DNA from: Bryopsis sp. KO-2023
Taxonomy: Eukaryota; Chlorophyta; Ulvophyceae; Bryopsidales; Bryopsidaceae
Direction: 5' to 3'
Assembly (NCBI GenBank): GCA_030272585.1
Contig: BSYQ01000008.1
Location: 5,518,001-5,582,000, forward strand
DNA length: 64,000 nt
Under the pieces are notes generated by a model, which saw only the letters and a program-made list of their open reading frames with translations, was not told the DNA's origin and searched no databases. A program made the translations under genes and the position numbers. Below, in pieces: positions 50,683-60,332 of this stretch; positions within the stretch are counted from its first letter, which is position 1; every line of letters begins with the position of its first letter.

Positions 50683-51070
50683 TCACTGGGAAGATTAATT
50701 TTTACAGGAGGGCCCCCTGCCCTATAAACCCTGTCGTACATCCCATTGTACTACACAATACCCCTAAACCCGAGTTACTACTATCAATTTGTCCCCCCCC
50801 CCACGAGAGGGTGTCCACACCCGTCACAACCCTGGAAAGAAAGAAAGAAAAAGGTCGAACTAGAAGAAAAAGAAACCCCAAACAAACCCACAACAAAAAC
50901 CCCAACTAAACGTCAAACTAAACCCCAAACAAACCGATGAAAAATCCCAAACCAAACCCATGCTCAACCCCACAGAAAAACCCCGTTCTGTCTTGAGGCT
51001 TGGTCTCTGGCTTGGACGGTAGCTTGGTCTCCGGCTTGGTCTGCTTTTCGTTGTCACTCCAGAACCCATC
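50256..51070 (-). repeat. 3' LTR (50256-50786) and PPT (50787-50802) of element F
   Basis: In element sense the G tract and ACAAAT are followed by TGATAGTAGTAACTC, the LTR start. The end is placed at CCCCTAACA (50256) by analogy with the CCTAACA end of D, since only one LTR is visible; that edge is inferred. A CA/GA microsatellite lies at 50650-50682. The 268 bp between PPT and third ORF hold no gene. Confidence 0.75.
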
Positions 51071-52828
51071 TCAGCCGCCAGCTGGTTGTTCAGCTGGTTC
51101 ATCGACTGGCTCTGCCACCAAGTCGATCGGAGGCTCGTCCTCATCTACATCCAAAGGAGGGAAATCCTCATCCAAAGGTGGAGGAAGAGGTCCCAAAGAC
51201 GAGGGCTCCGAGGATGGACTCCTGCTGGACACGGAAGGACTTTTTCCTTCGTCCTGTTCTGGGTCCTGTTCTCCTTTTGTTTCTGGTTCGGGTGTTCTCT
51301 CTTTTTCCTGCTTCTCATATTCCTCCGCCCACTTTTTCACCAACGGACCCAAGCGCTTCAGGGCAAGGCCTTTCGGAAAGCCCATGTCCCTTCGCAAGCA
51401 CTGATAGCACTCGGTGAGAGTCTGGGTCGTGGGTGGAGCCTGAAGGAGTGGCTGGAAGTCTGGCTCCCGCATGTCCAAATGTAGGTCCTTCAGCTGAACC
51501 TGTGGCGGGTCGATTCGCTGTTCCTGCCACACCCCGTATAAGCGCACGAGGATAATCATGAGGTTCCAGTGGGTTCGGCACACCGTGTGGCTCGTGCATG
51601 TGGTGATCACGTAGCTATCCGCCAGCGCCGGCGGCGAATAGCACCACAAGCAGATCGGTGGCTTTTCCCCACGCCTGTCCTTGAACCTCTTGGACATGTC
51701 GGCGAGCGCCTCCTCTTCCTCTCTCTCCTTCCTTTTCTTGGGCGCCGACTTTTCGTCGGTCTTTCCCCCAGTCTGTCCCCCGGTCAGGTCGCGGATTCTT
51801 CTGGGTTGTGGCTCTGAGATCATATCGTCTGCAACGTCGGGAACGTCAAAGTGCCCCGGTGCACGATTTCTGATTCTCTCGAGCGTTTTGTCCACCTGCG
51901 CATAGTCATACCCGGCAAGCCGGTGGTTAACCGGAACGTTTCCCTTGCCGTAGTAGACCGGCTCCTCTCCGTCTCTGATCGCAGTAGCAGCTCCAGCACC
52001 CTGCTCGATGATATCGTCCATCGTCGCCCGACAAAGGTTTTCCACATAGTCCCCAAGGCGTGCGGGAACGCTGTGGAGCAACCGGCTCATCAACCCGGAC
52101 TGTGCCTCAGACGAGTACACAGCCGTTTGCCAGGCCGACCTTTCGTCTGTGGACGTCAGGTGCGGCTGCTGTTTCGTCAGCTGCGCTTTCAGCTTCTTCT
52201 GCGTCTGGTTCGCAGAATCGAGTTCCTTGTGAAGCTGTTTCAGCTCCTGTTCAGCGGTTCCTCTCGCCTGCCGGGCGATTTCCAGATCGTGTTCAAGTTG
52301 GGTTACTTGATTGCAGAGTCTTTGAGCTACACCCTCAAACTTTTTCAGGTGCTTCTCTGCCTGATCCGCCCGCGCGCGTTGTGCGTCGCGTTCTGCACGG
52401 AGTTCCAACACATCGTCCTGTAACCGTTGACACCTAGCTTGGAGAGTAGCTGGGTCGGCGTCCCGGTCGAGTGTTTTTCCTGTTCTGGAACTAGGTTTTT
52501 CCGGCAGTTTTTCCGGCAACTCTGTCGGTGGGCGAATTACGATCTTGGAGGTTCCTTTGAGCAGCGATGTTTCGAAGTTCCGAAGTTTCGAAAGCACCGA
52601 AGGAGCTGGGAGAGTTTTCATGATTTTCGCCTTAGGTGGTGTGATAAGTGGTTTGGGTTCCCCTCTGGGTGGGCAAGCGTCGGCGAGAGTTCCACTTTTT
52701 CCTTTTCCGCCTTTCTCGCCGCCACTGCCTTTCGTTTTTCCGCTGCCACCCAGTTGTTTTCCACTCGACTCCTTTCCCTCAACCGCCTTATCTCCACTGC
52801 GCCACATGATCGGGCTGTGCTTTGGCAT
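51071..52828 (-). CDS. Third ORF of element F: coiled coil plus RING-like protein (585 aa)
   Basis: ATG at 52828. The first 110 residues are basic, Gly/Lys/Ser-rich. Residues about 125-235 form a strong coiled coil (DVLELRAERDAQRARADQAE). After a middle domain with no match there is C-x2-C (CLWC) at about 391, 14 residues, then C-x2-H-x2-C-x2-H. A second C-x2-C (CYQC) lies near 473. The C-terminal 80 residues are very acidic and Pro-rich. The Cys/His layout is the same as in A and D. No signal peptide or membrane helix. The frame is intact although the element's pol is broken. Confidence 0.84.
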   Translation of the reverse strand: MPKHSPIMWRSGDKAVEGKESSGKQLGGSGKTKGSGGEKGGKGKSGTLADACPPRGEPKPLITPPKAKIMKTLPAPSVLSKLRNFETSLLKGTSKIVIRPPTELPEKLPEKPSSRTGKTLDRDADPATLQARCQRLQDDVLELRAERDAQRARADQAEKHLKKFEGVAQRLCNQVTQLEHDLEIARQARGTAEQELKQLHKELDSANQTQKKLKAQLTKQQPHLTSTDERSAWQTAVYSSEAQSGLMSRLLHSVPARLGDYVENLCRATMDDIIEQGAGAATAIRDGEEPVYYGKGNVPVNHRLAGYDYAQVDKTLERIRNRAPGHFDVPDVADDMISEPQPRRIRDLTGGQTGGKTDEKSAPKKRKEREEEEALADMSKRFKDRRGEKPPICLWCYSPPALADSYVITTCTSHTVCRTHWNLMIILVRLYGVWQEQRIDPPQVQLKDLHLDMREPDFQPLLQAPPTTQTLTECYQCLRRDMGFPKGLALKRLGPLVKKWAEEYEKQEKERTPEPETKGEQDPEQDEGKSPSVSSRSPSSEPSSLGPLPPPLDEDFPPLDVDEDEPPIDLVAEPVDEPAEQPAGG

Positions 52829-53451
52829 TCTCTTTTTGTGTTGGCTGCGCTTTGTTCTCCGACTAGTCTCCGACTTTTCTGGATGCGCGCCGAGAATAAC
52901 CAGGCCAAAATGATCGCAAGTCCGCTTTAAGATACGCTAGGCGTATTAGCTAACGTACCTCGGTAACGTGACACTCTATGGAGGTCGCCGTCACCACACG
53001 GGTTTGTGCCTATTTGATTTTACCCTAACTTGCTTATGTCAACTCAGTTCCACCTGCGGCGCAATCACGTGACCTCCAGGTCGGACATTAACCCATCACT
53101 TGATCCAATGTCCCCATCACCTGTTGTCAGTCGCTATGAGCGTGTGAGTTGTGCGTTAGGTAAACCTCCCCGGAAAGAAAACTGACCCCTAGCCCGTCCT
53201 GCGAACCGTTCACAGTTCTGTCACGGGAAAAGATAGCAACCCGTTCGCCGGAAAAGATGGAAACTTTCCCTAGGAAAAGATGGAAACTTTCCCTAGGCTT
53301 TTCCGGGAGTTCTACTTGGTGCTCTTTTCCTAAGTCTTTTTGGTATCCCATCTGGATAGCGTTCCAAATCGACTTTCTCGGCTTAATATTTTTCCCCCAG
53401 CTGGAAGGATAGTATTAAGTCGAGCGTGAACAGAGTGGTAATGATCCCTGT
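52829..53451 (-). other. Gap between third ORF and pol of element F
   Basis: No gene. It includes a 23-bp unit, GAAAAGATGGAAACTTTCCC plus TAG, repeated twice at about 53254-53300. This interval may hold signals for expressing the third ORF (splice acceptor or internal promoter), but none can be identified by eye. Confidence 0.55.
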
Positions 53452-53934
53452 TTAGGTTCGAGTTCTGCGTTGGGCCCTAGTCTTTTTCTTAGACTGGGTC
53501 ACTTGTTTATTCTCCGGTTTGTTGGCTAAGTACTCCTTAAGCAAGTCCTGGGCATTGGCCAGGTGGCTTTCTGGCTCCCAGGTGGATTCCATCAAATCGT
53601 AGCCCTTCCAAAGGATCAGGTACTCCTTGCGAGTAGTGCCCCGATCTCTGAGGATGCACTCGACCTCGAATTCGATGGTTCCATCCACTAGCTCCCCCTC
53701 TGGAGCGTCTATCTCTCGCTGATCGTCATCAAGCCGAGAGTAAGCCTTCAGTTTCGACACATGGAAAGTTGGGTGGATTTTCCAGTGGTCGGGAAGGTCA
53801 AGACGGTAGGCGACAGCCCCAATTCGGCTAGCCACCCGGAAAGGTCCAACAAATCGTCGGCGGATTTTCGGTGGGATTTTCTGAAGTGAAGCAAGGGGAA
53901 TATACTTGCTTTGTACCAGCACTTCATCGCCAAC
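53452..53934 (-). pseudogene. pol: Pol C-terminus of element F (GPF module and chromodomain), downstream of MITE
   Basis: Encodes DEVLVQSKYIPLASLQK, RRRFVGPF and a chromodomain (FEVECIL ... YLILWKGYD ... TWEPESHLA), ending at 53452. It is continuous with the segment at 54400-57121 once the 465-bp MITE and one TCGCCAAC duplication are removed. Confidence 0.93.
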
Positions 53935-54399
53935 CAGAGATAGGACTTGGGCCAAATTTTTGGTCCGACTCCGGTCCGGTCCGGTTACGGTCGGGTTACG
54001 GTCACCGTACTACGGCCGTAACTCCGTACCGTAACCGGAGTAATATGTTGTTTTTACGGTACGGAACAGGTACGGTATAACTACGGTAGGCCCTAAATCA
54101 CCGTGAAGTAGCGTGGTTCAGTGCTAAAGCGTTAGGCTGCAGTCAGTAGGGTCGCGGGTTCGAATCCCCCTGGGTTCCTTTGGAATCGCGGGACCCTGCG
54201 GGGGTCACTTTCTACGGTTTACGGTTGTTACGGCCGTTACGGTCGTTACGGTCCGGTACGGAGCGGTACGGAGTGGTACGGTGCTACGGTTACGGCCGTA
54301 AAAGTACGATTTTCTGACGAAAATTGTACTCCGGTTACGGTCCGGTTACGGTGGTTACGGTCCGGTTACGGTGACCGTAACCGTAAAGTCCTATCTCTG
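53935..54399. mobile_element. hAT-like MITE with TTACGG repeats inserted in F pol (465 bp)
   Basis: Perfect 13-bp TIRs CAGAGATAGGACT / AGTCCTATCTCTG with a perfect 8-bp duplication TCGCCAAC (53927-53934 and 54400-54407). Both subterminal regions are filled with GGTTACGG and GGTCCGGTTACGG words. It is non-autonomous; the centre carries a tRNA-like segment. Confidence 0.93.
54107..54175 (+). ncRNA. tRNA-like / Pol III promoter segment inside the MITE
   Basis: A-box-like TGGTTCAGTGCT (54114-54125) and B-box-like GGGTTCGAATCCC (54156-54168) are spaced as in tRNA genes. The acceptor and anticodon stems do not pair well by eye, so a functional tRNA is unlikely. A tRNA-derived SINE fragment or tRNA pseudogene captured in the MITE is the likeliest reading. 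Confidence 0.5.
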
Positions 54400-57121
54400 T
54401 CGCCAACCTGAAAATCCACTTTCCTTCGACGTTTGTTTGCTGAGGTGCACATGCGGTTCTGTGCCTCTGCGTATTTCGCCTTAGCGTTTCGCATTTGGTC
54501 GTCCATTCGACGTACCATCTCAGCCGCCATTTCCGATTCATCGCCCGTCCGAACTCCCTTCCTGGCAACAACTATCTGCCCCATGTTCTGGCCATACAGA
54601 AGATGGGCTGGCGCGTAGCCTGTGGAGACATTTCGTGAATTATTTGCGGCAAATTCCGCGGTCGGCAAATAATCCACCCAACGGTCTGGGTACCGTTCCA
54701 CATACGGACGCAGGAAATCCTCCAGCACCCGGATGGTGACTTCCGACTGCCCATCCGTTTGAGGATGGTATGCAGTGCTCATCCGGAGCTGAGTACCTAA
54801 AAGTTTGAAAAGGGAGGTCCAGAACAAACTTGTGAACCTTGGATCCCGATCCGAAACTATGATTTTAGGCAGCCCGTAGTGTTTGTATATGTTCTCCACG
54901 AACAGCTTTGCGTATTCTGGCGCCGTGATAGTTTTGTTACAGGGTACGAACCTCGCATACTTCGTCAATCGGTCTACAAAGACAGCGATTGCTGTGAAGC
55001 CATGGGAAGACGGTAGGTCGGTAACCAAGTCCGTCGTGATCTGTTCCCATTTCTGGTCTGGGATAGGCAACGGCTGCAAAAGACCTTTCTGTCTTTGCAA
55101 GTCCGATTTGTTTAGTTGACAAGTTGGGCACGTTTTCACGTATGCCTTTACGGCTAACCCAACGCCTTTCCACCAGTAACTGCGGGTAAGTACTTCGGTC
55201 ATGCGGTCTGCTCCAACATGACCGGCACTGGGAACGTCGTGATGCTCTTCCAGAATCCGTTTCTGGAAAGAAGCAGGGACCACAAGCAAACTAGGACCTG
55301 GGTCTGTCTTGGTATAATACAAGAACCCGTCGTCCAGCTTGTATTGCGGAGAAACCCCTCGTTCCATCCTTTCAAAGATAGGCTTGAGTTGTTCATCACT
55401 TCTCAAAGCCTCTTTCCATGCCTCCTTCTCTGCCACTTCCCAAGTGGAGAGGTTATTGAGCTGGTCTGGCGGACCAGGAAGGCTTCGGGATAACGCATCA
55501 GCCAAGACATTGGCTTTCCCCTGGATATAGACGATTTTTGGACCTATGGATTGGAAAAACCCTGAGTTTAACCACCGGGTTTGGGTCCGCGACAACGTGC
55601 TCTGGTTCATGAAGTGGGTGATCGGTTTGTGGTCCGTCAACACCTTCACACCCCCATCGCATCCCTCAAGGTAGTGTCGCCACTGGGCTAAAGCATATGC
55701 TATTGCCCCCAGCTCCCGCTCATATGCGGAATATCGCGTTTCAGCTGGTTTTAATCGTCTGGAAAGGTATGCAATTGGTTGCAAACCTTTCCCATGATCC
55801 TGGGTAAGAACCGCTCCATATGCAGTTCCAGATGCATCCGTTATTACGGTGTACTCCTTAGCCGGATCAGGAAGGAGTAAGATCGGTGCGCGGCTAATCC
55901 GATCCTTAAGTTCGTTGTAGGCATTGCGTTGGTTCAGCCCCCATTCCCAGACAGTATCCTTCTTGGTTAGATCTGTCAAGGGACTCGCAATCCTAGCGAA
56001 CTCAGGAATGAACTTACGATAGTAAGACACCATTCCCAGGAAACTTCGCACATCAGTGACCGAAGTTAACTCCTTCCATTGTTGAATAGCCTTAACCTTA
56101 TCCTGCATCGGTTGAAGGCCTTTTTCCGACAAATGATACCCCAGGTAGTCCGTCTCTGCTACCCCTACTTCGCACTTACTGGCTTTTGCGTACAACTTAT
56201 GTTTCCGCAACCGTTCAAAGACCAGTTTTAGGTGCTCGACGTGCTCTTCCACCGAGTTGGAAAAGACCAGGATGTCGTCGATAAACACCACTACAAACTC
56301 GTCAAGGAACTCCCCCAGCAAATCCTGAACCATGGTCTGGAACTGGGCTGGGCAGTTGGTCATTCCGAACGGACACACGAGAAATTCGAAATGTCCGTAT
56401 CTCGTCCGGAATGCCGTCTTGGGAGTATCCTTGGGTCGAACGGGAAACTGCCAGTAGCCTGAGCGGAGGTCGATCTTCGTATAGATCTTCGCTCTGGCGA
56501 GACGGTCCATTAACTCCTCAGGAAGAGGGAGTGGATACCTATTCTTTACCGTGAATTTGTTTATCCAACGGTAATCCACACACATTCTCAACCCTCCGTC
56601 CTTCTTGGGAACAAAGAGTATGGGTGCGCCCCAGGGACTCTCGGAGGGTCGGATCTTCCTTTGTTCGAGGAGGTAATCCACCTGTGTCCTAACTTCGTCC
56701 AGCTCGGCTGGAGAGAGTTTGTACAAGGGACGGTGGATTGGGGTCATTTGTTCGTCCTCCAGGTCCACCTTAAATTCGTGGCCTTTTCTGACTGGAGGAA
56801 CGCCGGGTGGTAAGTCTTTCGGGAACACATCCTTGAAACTTGTGAGGACAGCCTTGATCCTTGGGTCGAGACCCGAATGCATTACCTTTTCCACATCTGG
56901 CTGGAGATAAGCCGGTGTGGTTCCAGTAGCGTTCAAACGCTCTTCTGGAATTCCCGGATATGGATACTGCATGAGATGTGCCATATCGTCCGGGGTGGTT
57001 GGTCGCACAACCACAAGGTATGCCTGATCAACTTCTGGACTGTTCTTCACGAGCGAGAATAACTTCTTCGCTGAGACTGTATCAATAGCCGGTGCTAGGT
57101 GCTGTAAGTAATCTGATGGTC
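54400..57121 (-). pseudogene. pol: Pol of element F, N-terminally cut by E and C-terminally by MITE
   Basis: In element sense it starts at RPSDYLQHL (57121 downward), the point corresponding to about residue 300 of D pol, so protease is missing. RT with FIDDIL, RNase H (ITDASGTAYGAV), integrase finger (EEHHDVPSAGHVG ... CPTCQ) and DDE core (TTDLVTD, SDRDPRF, QSEVTIR) are intact. It ends at VDFQVGD, where the MITE begins. The 5-bp flank TGGTC (57117-57121) is the expected duplication of element E. Confidence 0.93.
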
Positions 57122-57541
57122 TGTTAGTCTTTTAGCGCTATACGAGGTAGTTTGGGATAGAGCCGAGGGTGGCTGACGCATGCGGGTTCGCGAGTAAGAC
57201 AGATTAGACCCAGAGTTTGGGGCATGCGTCAGCGTACTACACTTAGGGGTACTTAAGAGGCCCACTCGTTGTTTTGACATTCACTTTATTTTGTAAGAAC
57301 TCGGGATTCGTGGGATTGGTGTGTTCCCGCTTGTGTGTGTGTTTGTGTGTGTGTGTGTTAAGTGTTTGCCTGACGCAATCACTTTCCAACCCAAGTGCTC
57401 TAGTAGCGTTCACAACCGCGCTAGCTAGAGAGTTGTCTAAACCAACAAACCCCACAAGTATACTTGCGTTAGCCAGCAAGTTATCACGAATCCAATCAAC
57501 ACAGCCGACCACTATTGCGTCACCCACAAGCTTCACTATCA
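57122..57541 (+). repeat. 5' LTR of element E with four TGACGCA motifs
   Basis: Starts TGTTAGTC and ends CACTATCA (420 bp). TGACGCA occurs at 57174-57180 and 57371-57377, and inverted at 57225-57231 and 57516-57522. The first inverted pair forms GCTGACGCATGC / GCATGCGTCAGC. TGACGCA(A/T) resembles bZIP factor sites. A (GT)n microsatellite lies at about 57333-57360. Confidence 0.93.
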
Positions 57542-57686
57542 ATTGGTTTCGGAGCTAGGCAAGAACTTTAAGTTCTTGAGATCGAAACTTGTGAACGTGG
57601 CGCAACAAACGTTTTTGTTTGTTTGTTTGGTAGAGAGAAACTCCAACCGTGGTTGTTGAGTACTCCCAAATAGTGGCTGAGAGACC
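57542..57686 (+). promoter_or_regulatory. Element E leader with PBS (57544-57555)
   Basis: TGGTTTCGGAGC begins two bases after the LTR. The remaining leader is short and includes a (TTTG)n run before the gag ATG (57687) in context CCATGG. Confidence 0.82.
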
Positions 57687-60332
57687 ATGGCTGACCGTGA
57701 ACACGCATTGGCAGTGCGCGAGCCTCAAGTCGAAGAGCCAGGGATTGAACCTGAGTTCGATGAGGAATTGCCTGACGCACCCAATGTTGTGTATCAACAA
57801 ATAAACGTCCAGAACATCCACAATGTCCAGCAAGCAGCTGTCGACATAGACATGGGAGCTGATACGGAAGCCTTAAGAGAGGATGTGGATGCGGTCCATG
57901 ACCGTGTGGACGATTTAGCCCACGGGCTAAGGGGTCACCTGCAGCAAGTTGACCAGACACTGGGGCAGAGGCTAGCCCATGCTGAGGCCTCTGTGTCGAA
58001 CCAACTGGCTGGCGCATCAGAGGTGATCGGGCAGGCGCTGGAAACACAGCACCAGCATGCGCAACAGGTTGAGGCCACACAGCATGCGGTGGTGTCGCAA
58101 CAGCAGAAGCTGGATTCAGTAGCGGCTCAACATAGTCGATACGAGCAGAGGCTATTACGCCAAGATATCGACCATAGAAAAGAAAGAGCCGAGATCAAGG
58201 CTTCTGTGGACGCAATAACGAGGAGAATGGATGCCGCAGACATTCTAGCGGACTCTCGTTTTGCTGACCTAAAAGAAGCAACTGAAGCATCAGCACTTCA
58301 GTTAAAACAACTCTCCGAGTTATCCCTTGTTCAAGGGCGGAGAATTGAAGGATTATTAGGAACTGTTGCGGATTCCAACGAAAAAGTCGAACGGACTCTA
58401 GAATTGTTTCGGGAGTCCTTGCATAAGCAAGGTGCTGAGGTGAAGCGTTTGCAGAGCTCCAGAGTAGCAATTCAAAAAGATTTGATTGCCTTGGAGAAAA
58501 AGGCATCCAAGACCTGGGATCAGCAGCAAGATGCAGCTGATGTGGTTGCCTTAAGATTATCTGGCCTGGAACGAAGCATGGAGGATGTGAGTGGCGGAAG
58601 TCAGAGTGCCCAAAGTGGAAGTGATGCTCGTGCAGTATCACCAGAGCGAGAAGAATCAACTTCTCCTGAGCCTGAGGACTCAGCCTTTGGGATGCCGCTG
58701 CCGAAGAAATCAGTAAAGCAGTTGGCTGCATCATGGCCGCCACTAGACCAGAGCTTCGCGGTAGGAATGGTTGGGGCAGGAACCTCAACAATACCGGCTC
58801 CTCCAGCAGTACAGGTCGAGGAGGGTGAAATTGTTGCTGCAGAAGCACCACCATGCACTGCAGTGGATAGCGCACCAGACGCTGATTTCACATTCCCTCA
58901 GTTGATACCTCCAAGTACAAGAGCTCAGCCTGGAGTACGCATCTCAGAACCCGACTCTGCCGATGGATCACGTAGACCCACACGAACTAACCCAAGAGTT
59001 CTCTCCTCAGCAGAAGTGTTATATCAAATTGACCTTGAGCGTGCTAAGGCACAGGTCAGAGAAGAGAAAGGAAAAGAACCCATGCAGATCCCCACACGTA
59101 CTGGAAGATTGGGACTTGGGTTAAGTGCTTTGGGAGCAAGGGTAGAAAATAATCCCTTTGCTGCACTTGGTTCCTATGAGTCTACTGGTGGACCCAGTCG
59201 AGTTCCTCGCATGCGAGGTAACTTTGGAGACCCTGGTGATGACGACCCAGATGATGATGGCGGTGATGATTACCGCGACAGACGAAACCGCCCACCTTCC
59301 CGCATTCCAGGTGCGCCTGATGGCGGAGGAGGTGGTGGCGGCGGTGGAGATGGTGGAGGCGGTGGACCTCCCGGTGGACCTCCTGATGGAGGTGGAGGTG
59401 GCGCTGGACCAGCAGGCCCAGGACCTCCTAGGCAAGGACAGTGGTTGCCTAGCACCGTCAAGTTGCAAATGCCTCGCGCATTTAACGGAAGTGGAGAACC
59501 AAAAGCCCGTAAATGGCAAGTGCTCATGACGCGGTACTTGAGAACCTGCGGAGTGCATGAAGCACAGTGGCAGTCGATTATGGCCACTAACCTTTATGGA
59601 GCTGCCTCGGATTGGTTAACGATGCAAGAGTTGAAAATTCACCGAGGTGAAAGACCACCCTTCCGTGACTGGATGGACTTCATGGATGGCTTAGCTACAG
59701 CTTTCGAATTCTCTAGTGATCGAGATGAAGCGTGGCGTGACCTCCATAAACTCAAGCAGACTGGAACCGTGAAACAGTTCGTTAAAGAGTTTCAGCGGTT
59801 AGTTTTGAGGATTCCAGACCTCGAAGAGGATCACCAGTATTTGCTCTTCGTGGATGGACTTAAAAGTGAAGTTCAGAAGTTAGTCGCAGCAACGGTACCT
59901 CGAGATGTCGAGGCCGCCATCATATCAGCCGAACGATTGGAAGCCCTTGGAGTTGGAACACAAGGCCAAGGAGGGCAAACCAATCAGAAAAAGAAAGGAG
60001 TCTGGCGTGGTGGAAGAAAGAAGAAAGGCCAGAATCAGGGTCAGCAGCAGCAGAACCCCACACCACCAGCCCAAGCACCACCACAAGCTGCCGCAGGAGT
60101 GCAACAGCAGCAGCAACAGCAACAAGGACGAGGAGGAGGACGTGGTGGTGGTGGACGTGGACGCGGTGGTGGTAACCGTGGAAGAGGACAAGCCAATCAG
60201 GGAAGACAGAACCCCCAGGGGGGAGGGGGATATAATTGTTATCTTTGTGGAAAGAAGGGTCATCCTGTGAGGCAATGTCCTAGATTGGAGGAGGTGAAAA
60301 ACCTCCCCGATGTAAAAAAAATGTTAAACTGA
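57687..60332 (+). CDS. gag: Gag of element E (881 aa)
   Basis: ATG at 57687 in CCATGG context, TGA at 60330-60332. An acidic N-terminus is followed by a long coiled coil, about residues 60-300, and an acidic Ser/Pro linker. A Gly/Pro-rich stretch lies at about 540-580. The capsid-like retrotransposon gag domain (about 590-750: WQVLMTRYL, WLTMQELKI, FVDGLKSEV) follows. A poly-Gln tract, RGG-type basic region and zinc knuckle CYLCGKKGHPVRQC at 851-864 end it. As in D, the coiled-coil half makes it about twice the usual Gag length. The frame is intact. Confidence 0.95.
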   Translation: MADREHALAVREPQVEEPGIEPEFDEELPDAPNVVYQQINVQNIHNVQQAAVDIDMGADTEALREDVDAVHDRVDDLAHGLRGHLQQVDQTLGQRLAHAEASVSNQLAGASEVIGQALETQHQHAQQVEATQHAVVSQQQKLDSVAAQHSRYEQRLLRQDIDHRKERAEIKASVDAITRRMDAADILADSRFADLKEATEASALQLKQLSELSLVQGRRIEGLLGTVADSNEKVERTLELFRESLHKQGAEVKRLQSSRVAIQKDLIALEKKASKTWDQQQDAADVVALRLSGLERSMEDVSGGSQSAQSGSDARAVSPEREESTSPEPEDSAFGMPLPKKSVKQLAASWPPLDQSFAVGMVGAGTSTIPAPPAVQVEEGEIVAAEAPPCTAVDSAPDADFTFPQLIPPSTRAQPGVRISEPDSADGSRRPTRTNPRVLSSAEVLYQIDLERAKAQVREEKGKEPMQIPTRTGRLGLGLSALGARVENNPFAALGSYESTGGPSRVPRMRGNFGDPGDDDPDDDGGDDYRDRRNRPPSRIPGAPDGGGGGGGGGDGGGGGPPGGPPDGGGGGAGPAGPGPPRQGQWLPSTVKLQMPRAFNGSGEPKARKWQVLMTRYLRTCGVHEAQWQSIMATNLYGAASDWLTMQELKIHRGERPPFRDWMDFMDGLATAFEFSSDRDEAWRDLHKLKQTGTVKQFVKEFQRLVLRIPDLEEDHQYLLFVDGLKSEVQKLVAATVPRDVEAAIISAERLEALGVGTQGQGGQTNQKKKGVWRGGRKKKGQNQGQQQQNPTPPAQAPPQAAAGVQQQQQQQQGRGGGRGGGGRGRGGGNRGRGQANQGRQNPQGGGGYNCYLCGKKGHPVRQCPRLEEVKNLPDVKKMLN
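60314..60321 (+). promoter_or_regulatory. Candidate -1 frameshift slip site (A8), element E
   Basis: In the gag frame the bases read A-AAA-AAA, four codons before the gag stop. A -1 slip enters the pol frame, which is open from 60284. Pol has no ATG until 60590, so frameshifting explains Gag-Pol better than reinitiation. The site is conserved in B. Confidence 0.65.

Larger units (their letters stand above)
50256..57121 (-). mobile_element. Element F: chromovirus with third ORF, 5' part cut by element E
   Basis: In element sense: pol (57121 to 53452, interrupted by a MITE), a 620-bp gap, third ORF (52828-51071), PPT and 3' LTR (50786-50256). Gag and the 5' LTR lie to the right of element E, outside the window. 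Pol is similar to D; the PPT context GGACACC plus G tract is also shared with D and C. Confidence 0.9.
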
